Part shown: positions 11,029 through 19,603 of the stretch, piece by piece
Layout of the letters: each line of letters starts with the position of its first letter
Numbering within the stretch: position 1 is the first letter of the stretch
Assembly: GCA_026417975.1 (NCBI GenBank)
Contig: JAOACD010000009.1
Location: 372,001-436,000 of the forward strand
Reading direction: 5' to 3'
DNA from: Melioribacter sp.
GTDB taxonomy: Bacteria; Bacteroidota; Ignavibacteria; Ignavibacteriales; Melioribacteraceae
Length of the DNA: 64,000 nucleotides
Position numbers and translations under genes: made by a program
Notes under the pieces: generated by a model
What the model saw: the letters and a program-made list of their open reading frames with translations, nothing else
The model's database searches: none
Told to the model about the DNA's origin: nothing

Positions 11029-11286
11029 ATGCAGACAAGAAATTTAAGAAAAGTTAGGATAGGGAAAGTTATTAGCAACAAAATGAATAAAAGTATTGTA
11101 GTTGCAATTGAAAGACGGGTAGCACACCCGTTATACAAAAAATACTTTAAGAAAACTACAAAATTAATGGCGCATGATGAAAATAATGAATGTGGAATTG
11201 GTGATATTGTCAAAATTATGGAAACACGTCCTTTAAGTAAAAGAAAAAGATGGCGTTTAGTAGAAATTGTAGAAAAAGCTAAATAA
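11029..11286 (+). CDS. rpsQ: 30S ribosomal protein S17
   Basis: OB-fold protein that binds 16S rRNA early in 30S assembly. 85 residues. The OB-fold core is recognisable from [31 protein letters not shown] and [26 protein letters not shown] precedes the ATG. 21 bases before rplN. Confidence 0.97.
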   Translation: MQTRNLRKVRIGKVISNKMNKSIVVAIERRVAHPLYKKYFKKTTKLMAHDENNECGIGDIVKIMETRPLSKRKRWRLVEIVEKAK

Positions 11287-11307
11287 AGTTCGACAGGAGT
11301 AGAAGTT

Positions 11308-11676
11308 ATGATACAAGAAGAAACAAATTTAGTTGTTGCAGATAATTCAGGAGCCAAAAGAGTTCGTTGCATAAGAGTTCTTGGTGGTAGTAATCGTAGA
11401 TATGCAACTGTTGGCGATGTCATAGTTGTAAGTGTAAAGTCTGCTATACCAAATGGCTCTATTAAAAAAGGGGAGGTTACTCGTGCAGTAATTGTTAGAA
11501 CAAAAAAAGAAGTAAGAAGAAGTGATGGTTCTTATATAAGATTTGATGAAAATGCTGCAGTTCTTTTGAATAATCAGGGTGAACCAAGAGGAACACGTAT
11601 ATTTGGCCCTGTAGCAAGAGAATTACGTGATAAAAAGTTTATGAAAATAATTTCTTTAGCTCCAGAAGTTTTATAA
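11308..11676 (+). CDS. rplN: 50S ribosomal protein L14
   Basis: Large-subunit interface protein forming bridge contacts with 16S rRNA. 122 residues, the standard length. Conserved [18 protein letters not shown], the signature [19 protein letters not shown], and [14 protein letters not shown] near the end. 11 bases before rplX. Confidence 0.98.
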   Translation: MIQEETNLVVADNSGAKRVRCIRVLGGSNRRYATVGDVIVVSVKSAIPNGSIKKGEVTRAVIVRTKKEVRRSDGSYIRFDENAAVLLNNQGEPRGTRIFGPVARELRDKKFMKIISLAPEVL

Positions 11677-11687
11677 GGATAGATAAA

Positions 11688-12014
11688 ATGAAGATTAAAA
11701 AGAATGATACAGTTATCGTAATTGCAGGAAATTATAAAGGTAAAACAGGTAAAGTTTTAAAAGTATTTCCCGACAAAAATAGAGTGATAGTAGAAGGCGT
11801 TAACATTCGTAAACGCCATACTAAGCCAAATCAGAAAAATCCACAGGGGGGAATTATAGAAAAAGAGGCCCCTATACATGTTTCAAATGTTATGATTTTA
11901 GATCCAAAAACAAATAAACCTACACGGATTGGGTCTAAAATTATAATTGATGAAAAAACTGGTAAAAAGAAAAGAGTAAGAATTAGTAAAGTAAGTGGTG
12001 AAATGCTTGTATAA
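11688..12014 (+). CDS. rplX: 50S ribosomal protein L24
   Basis: Assembly-initiating large-subunit protein near the tunnel exit. 108 residues. The KOW motif is clear near the N-terminus ([20 protein letters not shown]), followed by [15 protein letters not shown] and the [14 protein letters not shown] strand. Start ATG with AAGGATAG upstream. 22 bases before rplE. Confidence 0.97.
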   Translation: MKIKKNDTVIVIAGNYKGKTGKVLKVFPDKNRVIVEGVNIRKRHTKPNQKNPQGGIIEKEAPIHVSNVMILDPKTNKPTRIGSKIIIDEKTGKKKRVRISKVSGEMLV

Positions 12015-12036
12015 AATTTAAGGGTTTATAATAACA

Positions 12037-12684
12037 ATGGGAAAACAAAAAGAAAAAGAACAAGTTCAACAAAAAGAAAAAAAAGTTAAAGCAGTTGAAG
12101 AAAATATTGCTGCTAATGTAGTCGAAGAAAAAGTGCCTGCTAGATTAAAAATAAAATACTTTAAGGAAATTGTTCCTAAATTAATGGAACAATTTGGTTA
12201 CAAAAATGTAATGCAGGTTCCAAGACTTGAAAAAATAGTGATTAATATGGGAGTTGGAGAGGCAGTCCAAGACCCTAAGGTTCTTGAAGAGGCAGTCAAA
12301 GATTTGGAAACTATTACTGGACAAAAACCATCGATAAGAGCAGCTAAAAAGTCAATATCTAACTTTAAATTGCGTGCAGGTATGAAAATTGGGGCAAAGG
12401 TGACTTTAAGAAGAGAGAGAATGTATGAATTTTTAGATAGGTTAATTACAATTGCTCTTCCTAGAGTAAGGGATTTTAGAGGTGTGCCGGATAAGTCCTT
12501 CGATGGAAGAGGAAATTATACACTTGGTATAAAAGAGCAAATTATCTTTCCTGAAATAAATGTCGATAAAGTTAATAGAATCTTAGGTATGGACATTACG
12601 TTTGTAACAACTGCTAAAACAGATAAAGAGGCCTATGCATTGCTAAGTGCTTTTGGAATGCCATTTAGAAGAAAAGAAGCTTAA
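12037..12684 (+). CDS. rplE: 50S ribosomal protein L5 with an N-terminal extension
   Basis: Central-protuberance protein that binds 5S rRNA. The core begins at about residue 34 ([20 protein letters not shown]) and ends normally with [12 protein letters not shown], with the 5S-binding [18 protein letters not shown] segment intact. Total length 215 against about 180 for most bacterial L5. The extra 33 residues are rich in Lys, Glu, Gln and Val. The ATG at 12037 has only a weak ribosome site (AAGGG, about 12 bases away); a GTG at 12133 could start a protein of normal length, but the open, low-complexity frame and the normal 22-base spacing to rplX favour the longer form. Confidence 0.94.
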   Translation: MGKQKEKEQVQQKEKKVKAVEENIAANVVEEKVPARLKIKYFKEIVPKLMEQFGYKNVMQVPRLEKIVINMGVGEAVQDPKVLEEAVKDLETITGQKPSIRAAKKSISNFKLRAGMKIGAKVTLRRERMYEFLDRLITIALPRVRDFRGVPDKSFDGRGNYTLGIKEQIIFPEINVDKVNRILGMDITFVTTAKTDKEAYALLSAFGMPFRRKEA

Positions 12685-12697
12685 TTAGGAGAATACC

Positions 12698-12967
12698 ATG
12701 GCAAGAAAATCTTTAATTGCACGTGAGATTAAAAGAGCAAAATTGTGTGAAAAATATGCTCAGATAAGAAAAGAGTTAAAAGAAAAAGGCGATTACGAAG
12801 CTCTGCAATTATTGCCTCGTAATTCTTCTCCAACTAGACTTCATAACAGATGTCAGATTACGGGGCGCCCGAGAGGTTATTATAGAAAGTTTGGAGTTTC
12901 AAGATTAGTTTTAAGAGAAATGGCTTTAAGAGGTGAAATTCCTGGATTAAAAAAAGCAAGTTGGTAA
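12698..12967 (+). CDS. rpsN: 30S ribosomal protein S14 (zinc-free type)
   Basis: Late-assembly head protein of the small subunit. 89 residues with the conserved C-terminal [20 protein letters not shown]. It lacks the two CxxC pairs of the zinc-binding S14 form; only two separated Cys are present. This is the C-minus variety, slightly shorter than the 101-residue E. coli protein. Good AGGAG before the ATG; 13 bases after rplE. Confidence 0.96.
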   Translation: MARKSLIAREIKRAKLCEKYAQIRKELKEKGDYEALQLLPRNSSPTRLHNRCQITGRPRGYYRKFGVSRLVLREMALRGEIPGLKKASW

Positions 12968-12984
12968 TAGAAGGAGATTAAAAA

Positions 12985-13380
12985 ATGCCAGTAACAGACC
13001 CGATTGCAGATTTTTTAACAAGAATAAGAAATGCAATAAAAGCAAGAAAAAAATATGTAGATATACCTTCTTCCAAAATGAAGGTAGGTATTGCAGAAAT
13101 TTTGAAGAGAAACAAGTTTATTAAAGATTATAACATTATAGAAGATAATAAACAAAATATATTAAGAATTCATCTTCAGTACATAAATGGTATGTCGTCT
13201 ATAACAGGTTTGAAAAGGATTAGTACACCAGGTTTGCATATTTATGTGGATAAAGATCATATTCCAAGAGTTCTTAATGGATTGGGAATTGCTATAATTT
13301 CAACTTCAAAAGGTTTATTAACAGATAAACAAGCTAGAAAAGAATCTGTAGGCGGAGAAGTAATCTGCCATGTTTGGTAA
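12985..13380 (+). CDS. rpsH: 30S ribosomal protein S8
   Basis: 16S rRNA-binding protein of the 30S platform; in E. coli it represses the spc operon. 131 residues, typical. Starts [17 protein letters not shown] and ends with [20 protein letters not shown], the signature helix-turn region. AAGGAGA precedes the ATG; 18 bases before rplF. Confidence 0.97.
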   Translation: MPVTDPIADFLTRIRNAIKARKKYVDIPSSKMKVGIAEILKRNKFIKDYNIIEDNKQNILRIHLQYINGMSSITGLKRISTPGLHIYVDKDHIPRVLNGLGIAIISTSKGLLTDKQARKESVGGEVICHVW

Positions 13381-13398
13381 AAATTGAGAGGTTAAAAA

Positions 13399-13935
13399 GT
13401 GTCACGAATAGGAAGAAAACCAATACCAATTAAAGACGTAAATGTAACTTTAACCGACGGAATACTAAAGGTTAAAGGGAAACTTGGCGAGTTGGAGATG
13501 AAAATTCATCCCAACATTATAGTCGAAATTAATAAAGACGAAATATTAGTTAAAAGGCCAGACGATTCAAAAGAAAACAGAGCTTTACATGGATTAACAA
13601 GGGCTCTAATTTATAATATGGTTAAAGGTGTTACCGAAGGTTATACTAAAACCTTGGAAATTGTTGGTGTAGGTTATAGAGCGGAACTTAAAGGGAATAA
13701 CTTGTTAATTACAATAGGCTATTCACACCCGATATATTTTATTCCTCCAGAAGGAATAAAATTAGAAGTCCCAAACCCAAACCAAATAAAAGTTTTTGGG
13801 ATAAACAAAGAATTAGTGGGACTTGTAGCAGCAAAAATTAGGTCATTTAGAAAACCTGAACCATATAAAGGTAAAGGTATTAAATATTCTGATGAGGTAA
13901 TATTACGTAAAGCTGGTAAAACTGCAGGTAAATAA
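13399..13935 (+). CDS. rplF: 50S ribosomal protein L6
   Basis: Large-subunit protein near the factor-binding site, built from two similar domains. 178 residues. Starts at GTG ([15 protein letters not shown]) after GAGAGG; the C-terminal signature [20 protein letters not shown] is intact. Between rpsH and rplR with 18 and 23-base gaps. Confidence 0.97.
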   Translation: MSRIGRKPIPIKDVNVTLTDGILKVKGKLGELEMKIHPNIIVEINKDEILVKRPDDSKENRALHGLTRALIYNMVKGVTEGYTKTLEIVGVGYRAELKGNNLLITIGYSHPIYFIPPEGIKLEVPNPNQIKVFGINKELVGLVAAKIRSFRKPEPYKGKGIKYSDEVILRKAGKTAGK

Positions 13936-13958
13936 ATTTACTTAGGAGATTAATACAA

Positions 13959-14324
13959 ATGTTTTTGAAAGATTATAAAAGAAGACTTAGAAGAAAAATT
14001 AGAATTAGAAAAAAGATTCATGGAACTGCACTGAAGCCTAGGTTATGTGTTTATAAAAGTTTGAAACATATTTATGCACAACTAATCGATGATGATAAAG
14101 GCCATACACTGGCTTTTGCTTCGACGCTTTCTAAGGAAATTGCTGAGGAAGTAAAAGATTTAAAAGGCAAAATTCCAAAAGCAAGATTAGTTGGAAAACT
14201 TTTAGCTCAAAAAGCTCTTGAAAAAGGTATAACCACTGTGGTCTTTGACAGAAGCGGTTATCCTTATCACGGAAAAGTAAAAGCAGTAGCAGAAGGAGCA
14301 AGAGAAGGCGGGTTAAAATTTTAA
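13959..14324 (+). CDS. rplR: 50S ribosomal protein L18
   Basis: 5S rRNA-binding protein of the central protuberance. 121 residues with the basic N-terminal arm ([16 protein letters not shown]), [21 protein letters not shown] and the C-terminal [22 protein letters not shown]. It ends 28 bases before a tRNA gene that interrupts the usual rplR-rpsE junction. Confidence 0.97.
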   Translation: MFLKDYKRRLRRKIRIRKKIHGTALKPRLCVYKSLKHIYAQLIDDDKGHTLAFASTLSKEIAEEVKDLKGKIPKARLVGKLLAQKALEKGITTVVFDRSGYPYHGKVKAVAEGAREGGLKF

Positions 14325-14345
14325 TTCTGCAATATTGCAAGAATT
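14323..14345 (+). promoter_or_regulatory. hairpin between rplR and tRNA-Gln
   Basis: AATTCTGC (14323-14330) pairs with GC-A-AGAATT (14337-14345) around an AATATT loop, with a single bulged A; the central bases are also self-complementary. It starts inside the rplR stop codon and ends seven bases before the tRNA acceptor stem. There is no T-run, so termination is unlikely. I infer a possible RNA-processing or 3'-end-stabilising element where the tRNA is cut from the operon transcript. Confidence 0.4.
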
Positions 14346-14352
14346 AACTTCT

Positions 14353-14423
14353 TGCCGGATCGTCTAATGGCAGGACAGCGGCCTTTGGAGCCGTATGTGG
14401 AGGTTCGAATCCTCCTCCGGCAG
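14353..14423 (+). tRNA. tRNA-Gln (anticodon UUG)
   Basis: A full cloverleaf can be folded by eye. Acceptor TGCCGGA (14353-14359) pairs with TCCGGCA (14416-14422); D stem GTCT/GGAC; anticodon stem GCGGC/GCCGT with one G-U; anticodon loop CTTTGGA with anticodon TTG, reading CAA; four-base variable loop; T stem GGAGG/CCTCC with loop TTCGAAT. The discriminator base is G, as in known tRNA-Gln. The terminal CCA is not encoded (GCAA follows). It is 71 bases long and sits inside the spc cluster between rplR and rpsE, so it is probably cotranscribed with ribosomal protein genes and cut out. Confidence 0.95.
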
Positions 14424-14452
14424 CAATAAGAAAAATTTATGAGTTATAGGAG

Positions 14453-14974
14453 ATGAAATTGAATTTCAAACACAAAAAAGTAACTGGCTTAGAAAACTTA
14501 AAAGAAAAAATTGTACACATTAACAGAGTAGCAAAAGTAGTTAAAGGTGGTAGACGCTTTAGTTTTAATGCCATTGTTGTTGTGGGCGATGGTAACGGAC
14601 ATGTAGGAGTAGGACTAGGTAAAGCTAACGAAGTTACTGATGCAATCTCTAAAGGAATTGATGATGCTAAGAAAAATGTTTATAAAGTGCCAGTTATAAA
14701 CGGTACTATACCACACGAAATTATAGGTAAATTTGGGGCTGGTAAAGTTTTATTGAAACCAGCTTCTCCTGGAACTGGTTTAATTGCTGGAGGTGGTGTT
14801 CGTGCTGTATTAGAAGCTGCTGGGGTTCAGGATGTGTTAACAAAATCTTTAGGCTCTTCTAACCCGCATAATCAAGTAAAGGCAACTTTAGTTGCTTTGC
14901 TTAATTTAATTGATGCAAGAACTATGGCTGCAAAGCGTGGTCTTAAAGTCAGTGAACTTTTTAATTTAGAATGA
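14453..14974 (+). CDS. rpsE: 30S ribosomal protein S5
   Basis: Small-subunit protein at the mRNA entry channel affecting accuracy. 173 residues. The double-stranded RNA-binding N-terminal domain reads [20 protein letters not shown], followed by [19 protein letters not shown] and the C-terminal [24 protein letters not shown] precedes the ATG. It starts 29 bases after the tRNA-Gln gene, so it needs either the unprocessed operon RNA or the downstream processing product. Confidence 0.97.
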   Translation: MKLNFKHKKVTGLENLKEKIVHINRVAKVVKGGRRFSFNAIVVVGDGNGHVGVGLGKANEVTDAISKGIDDAKKNVYKVPVINGTIPHEIIGKFGAGKVLLKPASPGTGLIAGGGVRAVLEAAGVQDVLTKSLGSSNPHNQVKATLVALLNLIDARTMAAKRGLKVSELFNLE

Positions 14975-14993
14975 TGATTTTATGGAGCTTATA

Positions 14994-15182
14994 ATGGCTA
15001 AGAAATTAAAAATAACTCAAATTAAAAGCATAATTGATAGACCAAAGCCACAAAAACTTACTATAAAGGCTTTGGGCTTAGGAAGACCTAATTACCAAGT
15101 CATTCATAATGATACTCCTCAAATTAGAGGAATGATTAGAAAAGTATCTCATTTAGTAAAAGTTGAAGAAATAGAAGAATAG
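14994..15182 (+). CDS. rpmD: 50S ribosomal protein L30
   Basis: Small large-subunit protein. 62 residues from the ATG at 14994, which has GGAG at 14984-14987 and gives [15 protein letters not shown]; the frame is open from 14982 but those four residues are not conserved. Conserved [19 protein letters not shown] and [12 protein letters not shown]. 8 bases before rplO. Confidence 0.95.
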   Translation: MAKKLKITQIKSIIDRPKPQKLTIKALGLGRPNYQVIHNDTPQIRGMIRKVSHLVKVEEIEE

Positions 15183-15190
15183 GTGATTAA

Positions 15191-15655
15191 ATGAATATTT
15201 TAAGTAACTTAAAGCCAGCTAAGGGTTCTCATAAAAAAGAAAAAAGAATTGGAAGAGGCGAAGGAAGTGGTCATGGCGGTACGGCTACTCGTGGTATGAA
15301 TGGACAGCGTTCGCGTTCAGGTGCTAAATTTAAGATTTGGTTTGAAGGCGGCCAAATGCCACTTCAAAGAAGAATACCTAAAAGAGGTTTTCGAAACCCA
15401 TTTAAAGTAGAGTACCAAGTAGTAAATTTGGGAAGAATTCAAAAACTTATTGATGAAAATAAGTTAAGCGATGAAGTAATTACAGCGGCCTCACTTTATA
15501 GGTGTGGATTAATTTCTAAAGCAGCTGCACCTTACAAAATTTTAGGTGATGGTGAATTAAAATCTAAAATAAATATCGAAGCACATGCCTTTAGTGCTTC
15601 GGCAGTTCAAAAAATTCAATCACTTGGTGGAACTATTAAAGAGATTAAATTTTAA
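15191..15655 (+). CDS. rplO: 50S ribosomal protein L15
   Basis: Late-assembly large-subunit protein. 154 residues. Begins MNILSNLKPAKGSHKKEKRI, followed by the Gly-rich arm GRGEGSGHGGTATRGMNGQ and FEGGQMPLQRRIPKRGF. The stop TAA shares one base with the secY ATG (TAATG), implying coupled translation. Confidence 0.97.
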   Translation: MNILSNLKPAKGSHKKEKRIGRGEGSGHGGTATRGMNGQRSRSGAKFKIWFEGGQMPLQRRIPKRGFRNPFKVEYQVVNLGRIQKLIDENKLSDEVITAASLYRCGLISKAAAPYKILGDGELKSKINIEAHAFSASAVQKIQSLGGTIKEIKF

Positions 15656-16992
15656 TGGCTACTTTTCAAGAAACATTTCGTAACATATTTAAAATTCACG
15701 AATTAAGGCAGAGAATTCTTTATACTCTTGCCTTGCTAATAATTGTTAGGATAGGTGCTCATGTTACATTGCCGGGAATAGACTCTCATCTTTTAAACTC
15801 GGCAATGTCTAATGCAACTTCTGATAATCTGTTTGGACTTTATGACTTATTTGTAGGAGGTGCTTTTAGGAATGCTGCATTATTTGCACTTGGAATTATG
15901 CCTTATATTTCTGCTTCAATTATTTTGCAGTTGGCAGGTGCTGTAATTCCCTATATCCAAAAGTTGCAAAGGGAAGGAGAGGAAGGGAGAAAGAAAATTA
16001 CTCAATGGACACGTTATGGTACTGTAATAATTTCAGCTTTTCAAGCTTGGGGAGTTACAATTCACCTCTTAAATATTCGTTACAATAATATGCCTATTGT
16101 TCCAGAAGAAGTTAGAGGTATTGGTTGGACACTTTCTACTATTGTATTTCTTGTTGCAGGAACAATTTTTATAATGTGGATGGGTGAGCAAATTACTGAA
16201 AAAGGAATTGGGAATGGTATTTCATTAATAATTTTTATTGGAATAATTGACCGTTTCCCGTATGCAGTTTTAGATGAATATCGTCTTATAGCCTCTGGTC
16301 AAAGAAATTTAGTTATTGAAGTAGTTATAATAGCATTTATGGTGCTAGTTATTGCGGGAGTTGTTCTTGTAACGCAAGGAACAAGAAGAATACCTGTTCA
16401 GTATGCTAAAAGAGTTGTTGGAAGAAAAGTTTATGGTGGTGTTACTCAATATATTCCTTTGAGAGTTAACACTGCTGGTGTTATGCCTATAATATTTGCT
16501 CAGTCAATAATGTTTATTCCAAGTACTCTGTTTTCATTTTTTCCGAATAATGAGTTTATTGCTTCTATTGCTGGTTATTTCAACTATCAATCTTTTACTT
16601 ACTCTTTTGTTTATGCATTAATGATAATTTTCTTTACGTATTTTTATACAGCAATTGCATTTAATCCTCAGGATGTGGCTGAAACTATGAAAAAGCAAGG
16701 CGGTTTTATTCCTGGTATAAGACCAGGGAAACAAACTGCTGAATTTATAGATAATATTTTGACTAAAATTACTTTGCCAGGTTCAATCTTTTTAGCAATA
16801 ATTGCAATACTTCCGGCCTTTGTTTCTAAAATTGGTGTTTCAGGAAGTTTTGCTTCGTTTTTTGGTGGTACAAGCTTGTTAATAGTTGTTGGAGTTGCCT
16901 TGGATACATTACAGCAAATAGAATCCCATTTGCTTATGCGTCATTATGACGGATTTATGAAATCTGGCAAAATTAGAGGTAGAAGATTTTAA
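15655..16992 (+). CDS. secY: protein translocase subunit SecY
   Basis: Central channel of the Sec machinery in the inner membrane. 445 residues with ten predicted membrane segments. Conserved TRIPVQYAKRVVGRKVYGG-like loop 4 region and the loop after TM8 with NPQDVAETMKKQGGFIPGIRPG are present, as is the TM2-3 signature GIMPYISASIILQL. Starts one base into the rplO stop; followed 18 bases later by map rather than adk, an order common in this group. Confidence 0.97.
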   Translation: MATFQETFRNIFKIHELRQRILYTLALLIIVRIGAHVTLPGIDSHLLNSAMSNATSDNLFGLYDLFVGGAFRNAALFALGIMPYISASIILQLAGAVIPYIQKLQREGEEGRKKITQWTRYGTVIISAFQAWGVTIHLLNIRYNNMPIVPEEVRGIGWTLSTIVFLVAGTIFIMWMGEQITEKGIGNGISLIIFIGIIDRFPYAVLDEYRLIASGQRNLVIEVVIIAFMVLVIAGVVLVTQGTRRIPVQYAKRVVGRKVYGGVTQYIPLRVNTAGVMPIIFAQSIMFIPSTLFSFFPNNEFIASIAGYFNYQSFTYSFVYALMIIFFTYFYTAIAFNPQDVAETMKKQGGFIPGIRPGKQTAEFIDNILTKITLPGSIFLAIIAILPAFVSKIGVSGSFASFFGGTSLLIVVGVALDTLQQIESHLLMRHYDGFMKSGKIRGRRF

Positions 16993-17010
16993 TTATAACG
17001 ACAGCTTATT

Positions 17011-17772
17011 GTGATATTAATAAAAACTAAAAAAGAGATTGATTACATTCGAGAAAGCTGTCGGATTGTGGCAGAAGTTTTACAACTAATTAAGCGTTAT
17101 GCCAAACCTGGCATAACGACACTTGAGCTCGATAAAATTGCTGAAGATTACATTTTAAGTAATAACGCAAGAGCAGCTTTTAAAGGATATTCTCAAGCAG
17201 GCTCTTTTGATTATCCGGGCTCAATTTGTTCTTCAATTGATGATGAGGTTGTTCATGGAATCCCAAGCAACCGTGTCTTAAAAGAAGGAGATTTACTTTC
17301 GGTAGATGTGGGAGTTGAAAAAAATAATTACTTTGGTGATGCAGCAATAAGCATTGGTATAGGAAAAATTTCGGAAGAAAAAAAGAAATTGATGGAAGTT
17401 ACCGAAAAGTCCTTATACTTAGGTATAGAGCAGGCTATTGCAGGTAATAGAATAGGGGATATTGGTAATGCTATACAAAGTTATGTTGAATCATTTGGAT
17501 TTTCTGTTGTAAGGGATTTGTGTGGACATGGTGTTGGGAAATATTTACACGAAGACCCTCAGGTTCCAAATTATGGAAAGAAAGGGTCTGGAGCTTTAAT
17601 AAAAAATGGGATGACATTGGCTATTGAGCCAATGATAAATATGGGTTCATATAAAGTTTTCGTTGACCGAGATGGTTGGACAGTAAAAACTGTAGATGGT
17701 TTGCCTTCAGCACATTTTGAGCATACAATTGCTATTATAGATGGCAAACCAGAAATTCTAACAATTTATTGA
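17011..17772 (+). CDS. map: methionine aminopeptidase, type I
   Basis: Removes the N-terminal Met from nascent proteins. 253 residues, starting at GTG. The five metal ligands of the pita-bread fold can be placed: Asp in LSVDVGV, Asp in FGDAAIS, His in [14 protein letters not shown], Glu in LAIEPM and Glu in SAHFEHT. No N-terminal zinc-finger extension, so this is the compact bacterial type. Eight bases before infA. Confidence 0.96.
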   Translation: MILIKTKKEIDYIRESCRIVAEVLQLIKRYAKPGITTLELDKIAEDYILSNNARAAFKGYSQAGSFDYPGSICSSIDDEVVHGIPSNRVLKEGDLLSVDVGVEKNNYFGDAAISIGIGKISEEKKKLMEVTEKSLYLGIEQAIAGNRIGDIGNAIQSYVESFGFSVVRDLCGHGVGKYLHEDPQVPNYGKKGSGALIKNGMTLAIEPMINMGSYKVFVDRDGWTVKTVDGLPSAHFEHTIAIIDGKPEILTIY

Positions 17773-17780
17773 TTTTAATT

Positions 17781-17999
17781 ATGGCAAAGCAAGGACCTAT
17801 AAAAGTAGATGGAATTGTTACAGAAACATTGCCAAATGCACATTTTAAAGTTAGACTTGAAAATGGACACGAAGTACTTGCTCATATTTCTGGTAAAATG
17901 AGAATGCATTTTATTAAAATACTTGTAGGTGATAAGGTAGCAGTAGAATTGTCACCCTACGATCTAAATAAAGGAAGAATTACATATAGATATAAATAA
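17781..17999 (+). CDS. infA: translation initiation factor IF-1
   Basis: OB-fold initiation factor that occupies the ribosomal A site. 72 residues from the ATG at 17781 ([11 protein letters not shown]), the standard length; the frame is open from a TTG at 17769 that would overlap map. Conserved [25 protein letters not shown] and [18 protein letters not shown]. Confidence 0.97.
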   Translation: MAKQGPIKVDGIVTETLPNAHFKVRLENGHEVLAHISGKMRMHFIKILVGDKVAVELSPYDLNKGRITYRYK

Positions 18000-18009
18000 T
18001 GGAGATTTT

Positions 18010-18123
18010 ATGAAAGTAAGAGCGTCTGTAAAAAAAATGTGCGAACATTGTAAAATCATTAAAAGAAAAGGTGTTGTAAGAGTAATTTGTAAAAATCCTA
18101 AGCATAAACAAAGACAAGGTTAA
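18010..18123 (+). CDS. rpmJ: 50S ribosomal protein L36 (zinc-binding type)
   Basis: Very small large-subunit protein, 37 residues, starting [14 protein letters not shown]. The zinc ligands CxxC, a later Cys and the final His (CKNPKH) are all present, so this is the C-plus form. GGAG lies directly upstream of the ATG. It sits in the usual infA-rpmJ-rpsM order, 10 and 17 bases from its neighbours. Confidence 0.96.
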   Translation: MKVRASVKKMCEHCKIIKRKGVVRVICKNPKHKQRQG

Positions 18124-18140
18124 AACAAGGAGGAAAAAGA

Positions 18141-18524
18141 TTGGCTCGTATAGCTGGTATTGATTTACCAAAACAAAAAAAAGCTTTTATAGGATTGACT
18201 TACATTTATGGTATAGGTAGAAAATCTGCTATGGATATTCTTAAAAAAGCAGAAGTCAATCCAGATAAAAGAATAGGCGAATTGACTGAAGAAGAGATTG
18301 CAAGAATTCGCTCAATAATGACCGCAGAATATAAAGTTGAAGGTGCTTTAAGAAGTGAAGTACAGCAAAACATAAAAAGGCTTATGGACATTGGTTGTTA
18401 TAGGGGATTAAGGCATAGAAAGGGTTTGCCTGTTAGAGGTCAACGAACAAGAACTAATGCAAGAACTAGAAAAGGTAAACGTAAAACAGTTGCTGGCAAG
18501 AAGAAAGCACCAGCTAAGAAATAA
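18141..18524 (+). CDS. rpsM: 30S ribosomal protein S13
   Basis: Head protein contacting the P-site tRNA and 50S subunit. 127 residues. The start is TTG, supported by AAGGAGG nine bases upstream and by the invariant (M)[14 protein letters not shown]-terminus. The C-terminal signature [20 protein letters not shown] is complete, with a basic tail. First gene of the alpha cluster. Confidence 0.97.
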   Translation: MARIAGIDLPKQKKAFIGLTYIYGIGRKSAMDILKKAEVNPDKRIGELTEEEIARIRSIMTAEYKVEGALRSEVQQNIKRLMDIGCYRGLRHRKGLPVRGQRTRTNARTRKGKRKTVAGKKKAPAKK

Positions 18525-18544
18525 AAATTAAACGAGGAGTAAAA

Positions 18545-18931
18545 TTGGCTAAAGCAGTAAAAAAAGCAAAAAAGAAAGTTCATGTTGATGCGGTTGGAAT
18601 AGCTCATATAAAAGCTTCATTCAATAACGTGATTGTAACTATCACGGATATTTACGGAAACACTATTGCATGGTCCTCCGCAGGAAGAAATGGATTTAAA
18701 GGTTCCAAGAAGAGTACACCATATGCAGCTCAGGTTACAGCCGAAGCTGCAGCAAAAGAAGCCTATGATCTTGGAATGAGAAAGGTTGATGTTTATATTA
18801 AAGGTCCAGGTGCAGGTAGAGAAGCTGCTATAAGAGCTCTAAATACTGCAGGATTGGAAATATTATCAATTAGAGATAATACGCCTATCCCTCATAATGG
18901 GTGTAGACCACCAAAACGTAGAAGAGTATAA
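18545..18931 (+). CDS. rpsK: 30S ribosomal protein S11
   Basis: Platform protein lining the mRNA exit channel. 128 residues starting at TTG after GAGGAG. Conserved [38 protein letters not shown] and the end [16 protein letters not shown]. 14 bases before rpsD. Confidence 0.97.
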   Translation: MAKAVKKAKKKVHVDAVGIAHIKASFNNVIVTITDIYGNTIAWSSAGRNGFKGSKKSTPYAAQVTAEAAAKEAYDLGMRKVDVYIKGPGAGREAAIRALNTAGLEILSIRDNTPIPHNGCRPPKRRRV

Positions 18932-18945
18932 CAGGAGAAATTTAG

Positions 18946-19572
18946 ATGGCAAGATATATTGGTCCAAGTTGCAAATTATGCAGAAGAGAAAGACAAAAAT
19001 TATTCTTAAAAGGTATTAAATGTAATACCGAAAAATGTCCATTGGGAAAAAGAAATTATCCTCCTGGACAGCATGGTTTAACACGCAGAGCTAAGTTCTC
19101 TGAGTATGGAGTTCAATTAAGAGAAAAACAAAAAGTAAAAAGAATTTACGGAATTCAAGAAGCACAATTCCGTATTTACTTTGAAAGAGCTACAAGACAA
19201 AAAGGTGTTACAGGAGCAAACTTAATCAAACTCTTAGAAAGAAGGCTTGATAATGTAGTATATCGTCTTGGATTTGCTCCATCAAGAAAAGCAGCTCGTC
19301 AATTGGTTTTGCATAGACATTTTACAGTAAATAATCGTATAGTTGATATTCCTTCTTATTTATTATCACCAGGCGATGTAGTAGCAGTGAGAGAAAAAAG
19401 CAAAAAACTTGATGTTATACATAATTCATTAAGACGAGCAAAAGATAACCAATACAGCTGGTTATCAATTGATAAAGCTACTCTTTCTGGAACATTCTTA
19501 AATATTCCAGAAAGAGAAGAAATTCCGCTTAATGCTAATGAACAATTAATTGTAGAATTATATTCTAAGTAA
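18946..19572 (+). CDS. rpsD: 30S ribosomal protein S4 (four-Cys type)
   Basis: Primary 16S rRNA-binding protein that starts body assembly. 208 residues. Cys at positions 9, 12, 26 and 31 match the zinc site of the Thermus protein, unlike E. coli S4. The S4 RNA-binding fold lies at about residues 97-160 ([20 protein letters not shown]). AGGAG precedes the ATG; 31 bases before rpoA. Confidence 0.97.
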   Translation: MARYIGPSCKLCRRERQKLFLKGIKCNTEKCPLGKRNYPPGQHGLTRRAKFSEYGVQLREKQKVKRIYGIQEAQFRIYFERATRQKGVTGANLIKLLERRLDNVVYRLGFAPSRKAARQLVLHRHFTVNNRIVDIPSYLLSPGDVVAVREKSKKLDVIHNSLRRAKDNQYSWLSIDKATLSGTFLNIPEREEIPLNANEQLIVELYSK

Positions 19573-19603
19573 TTTTATAAATTTAATATAGAGGATAATT
19601 TAC

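Noticed and set aside
10995-11423. 142-residue minus-strand open frame across rpsQ and rplN
   Set aside because: It is the mirror of two conserved ribosomal protein genes, has no recognisable domain, and its composition is that expected of an antisense shadow.
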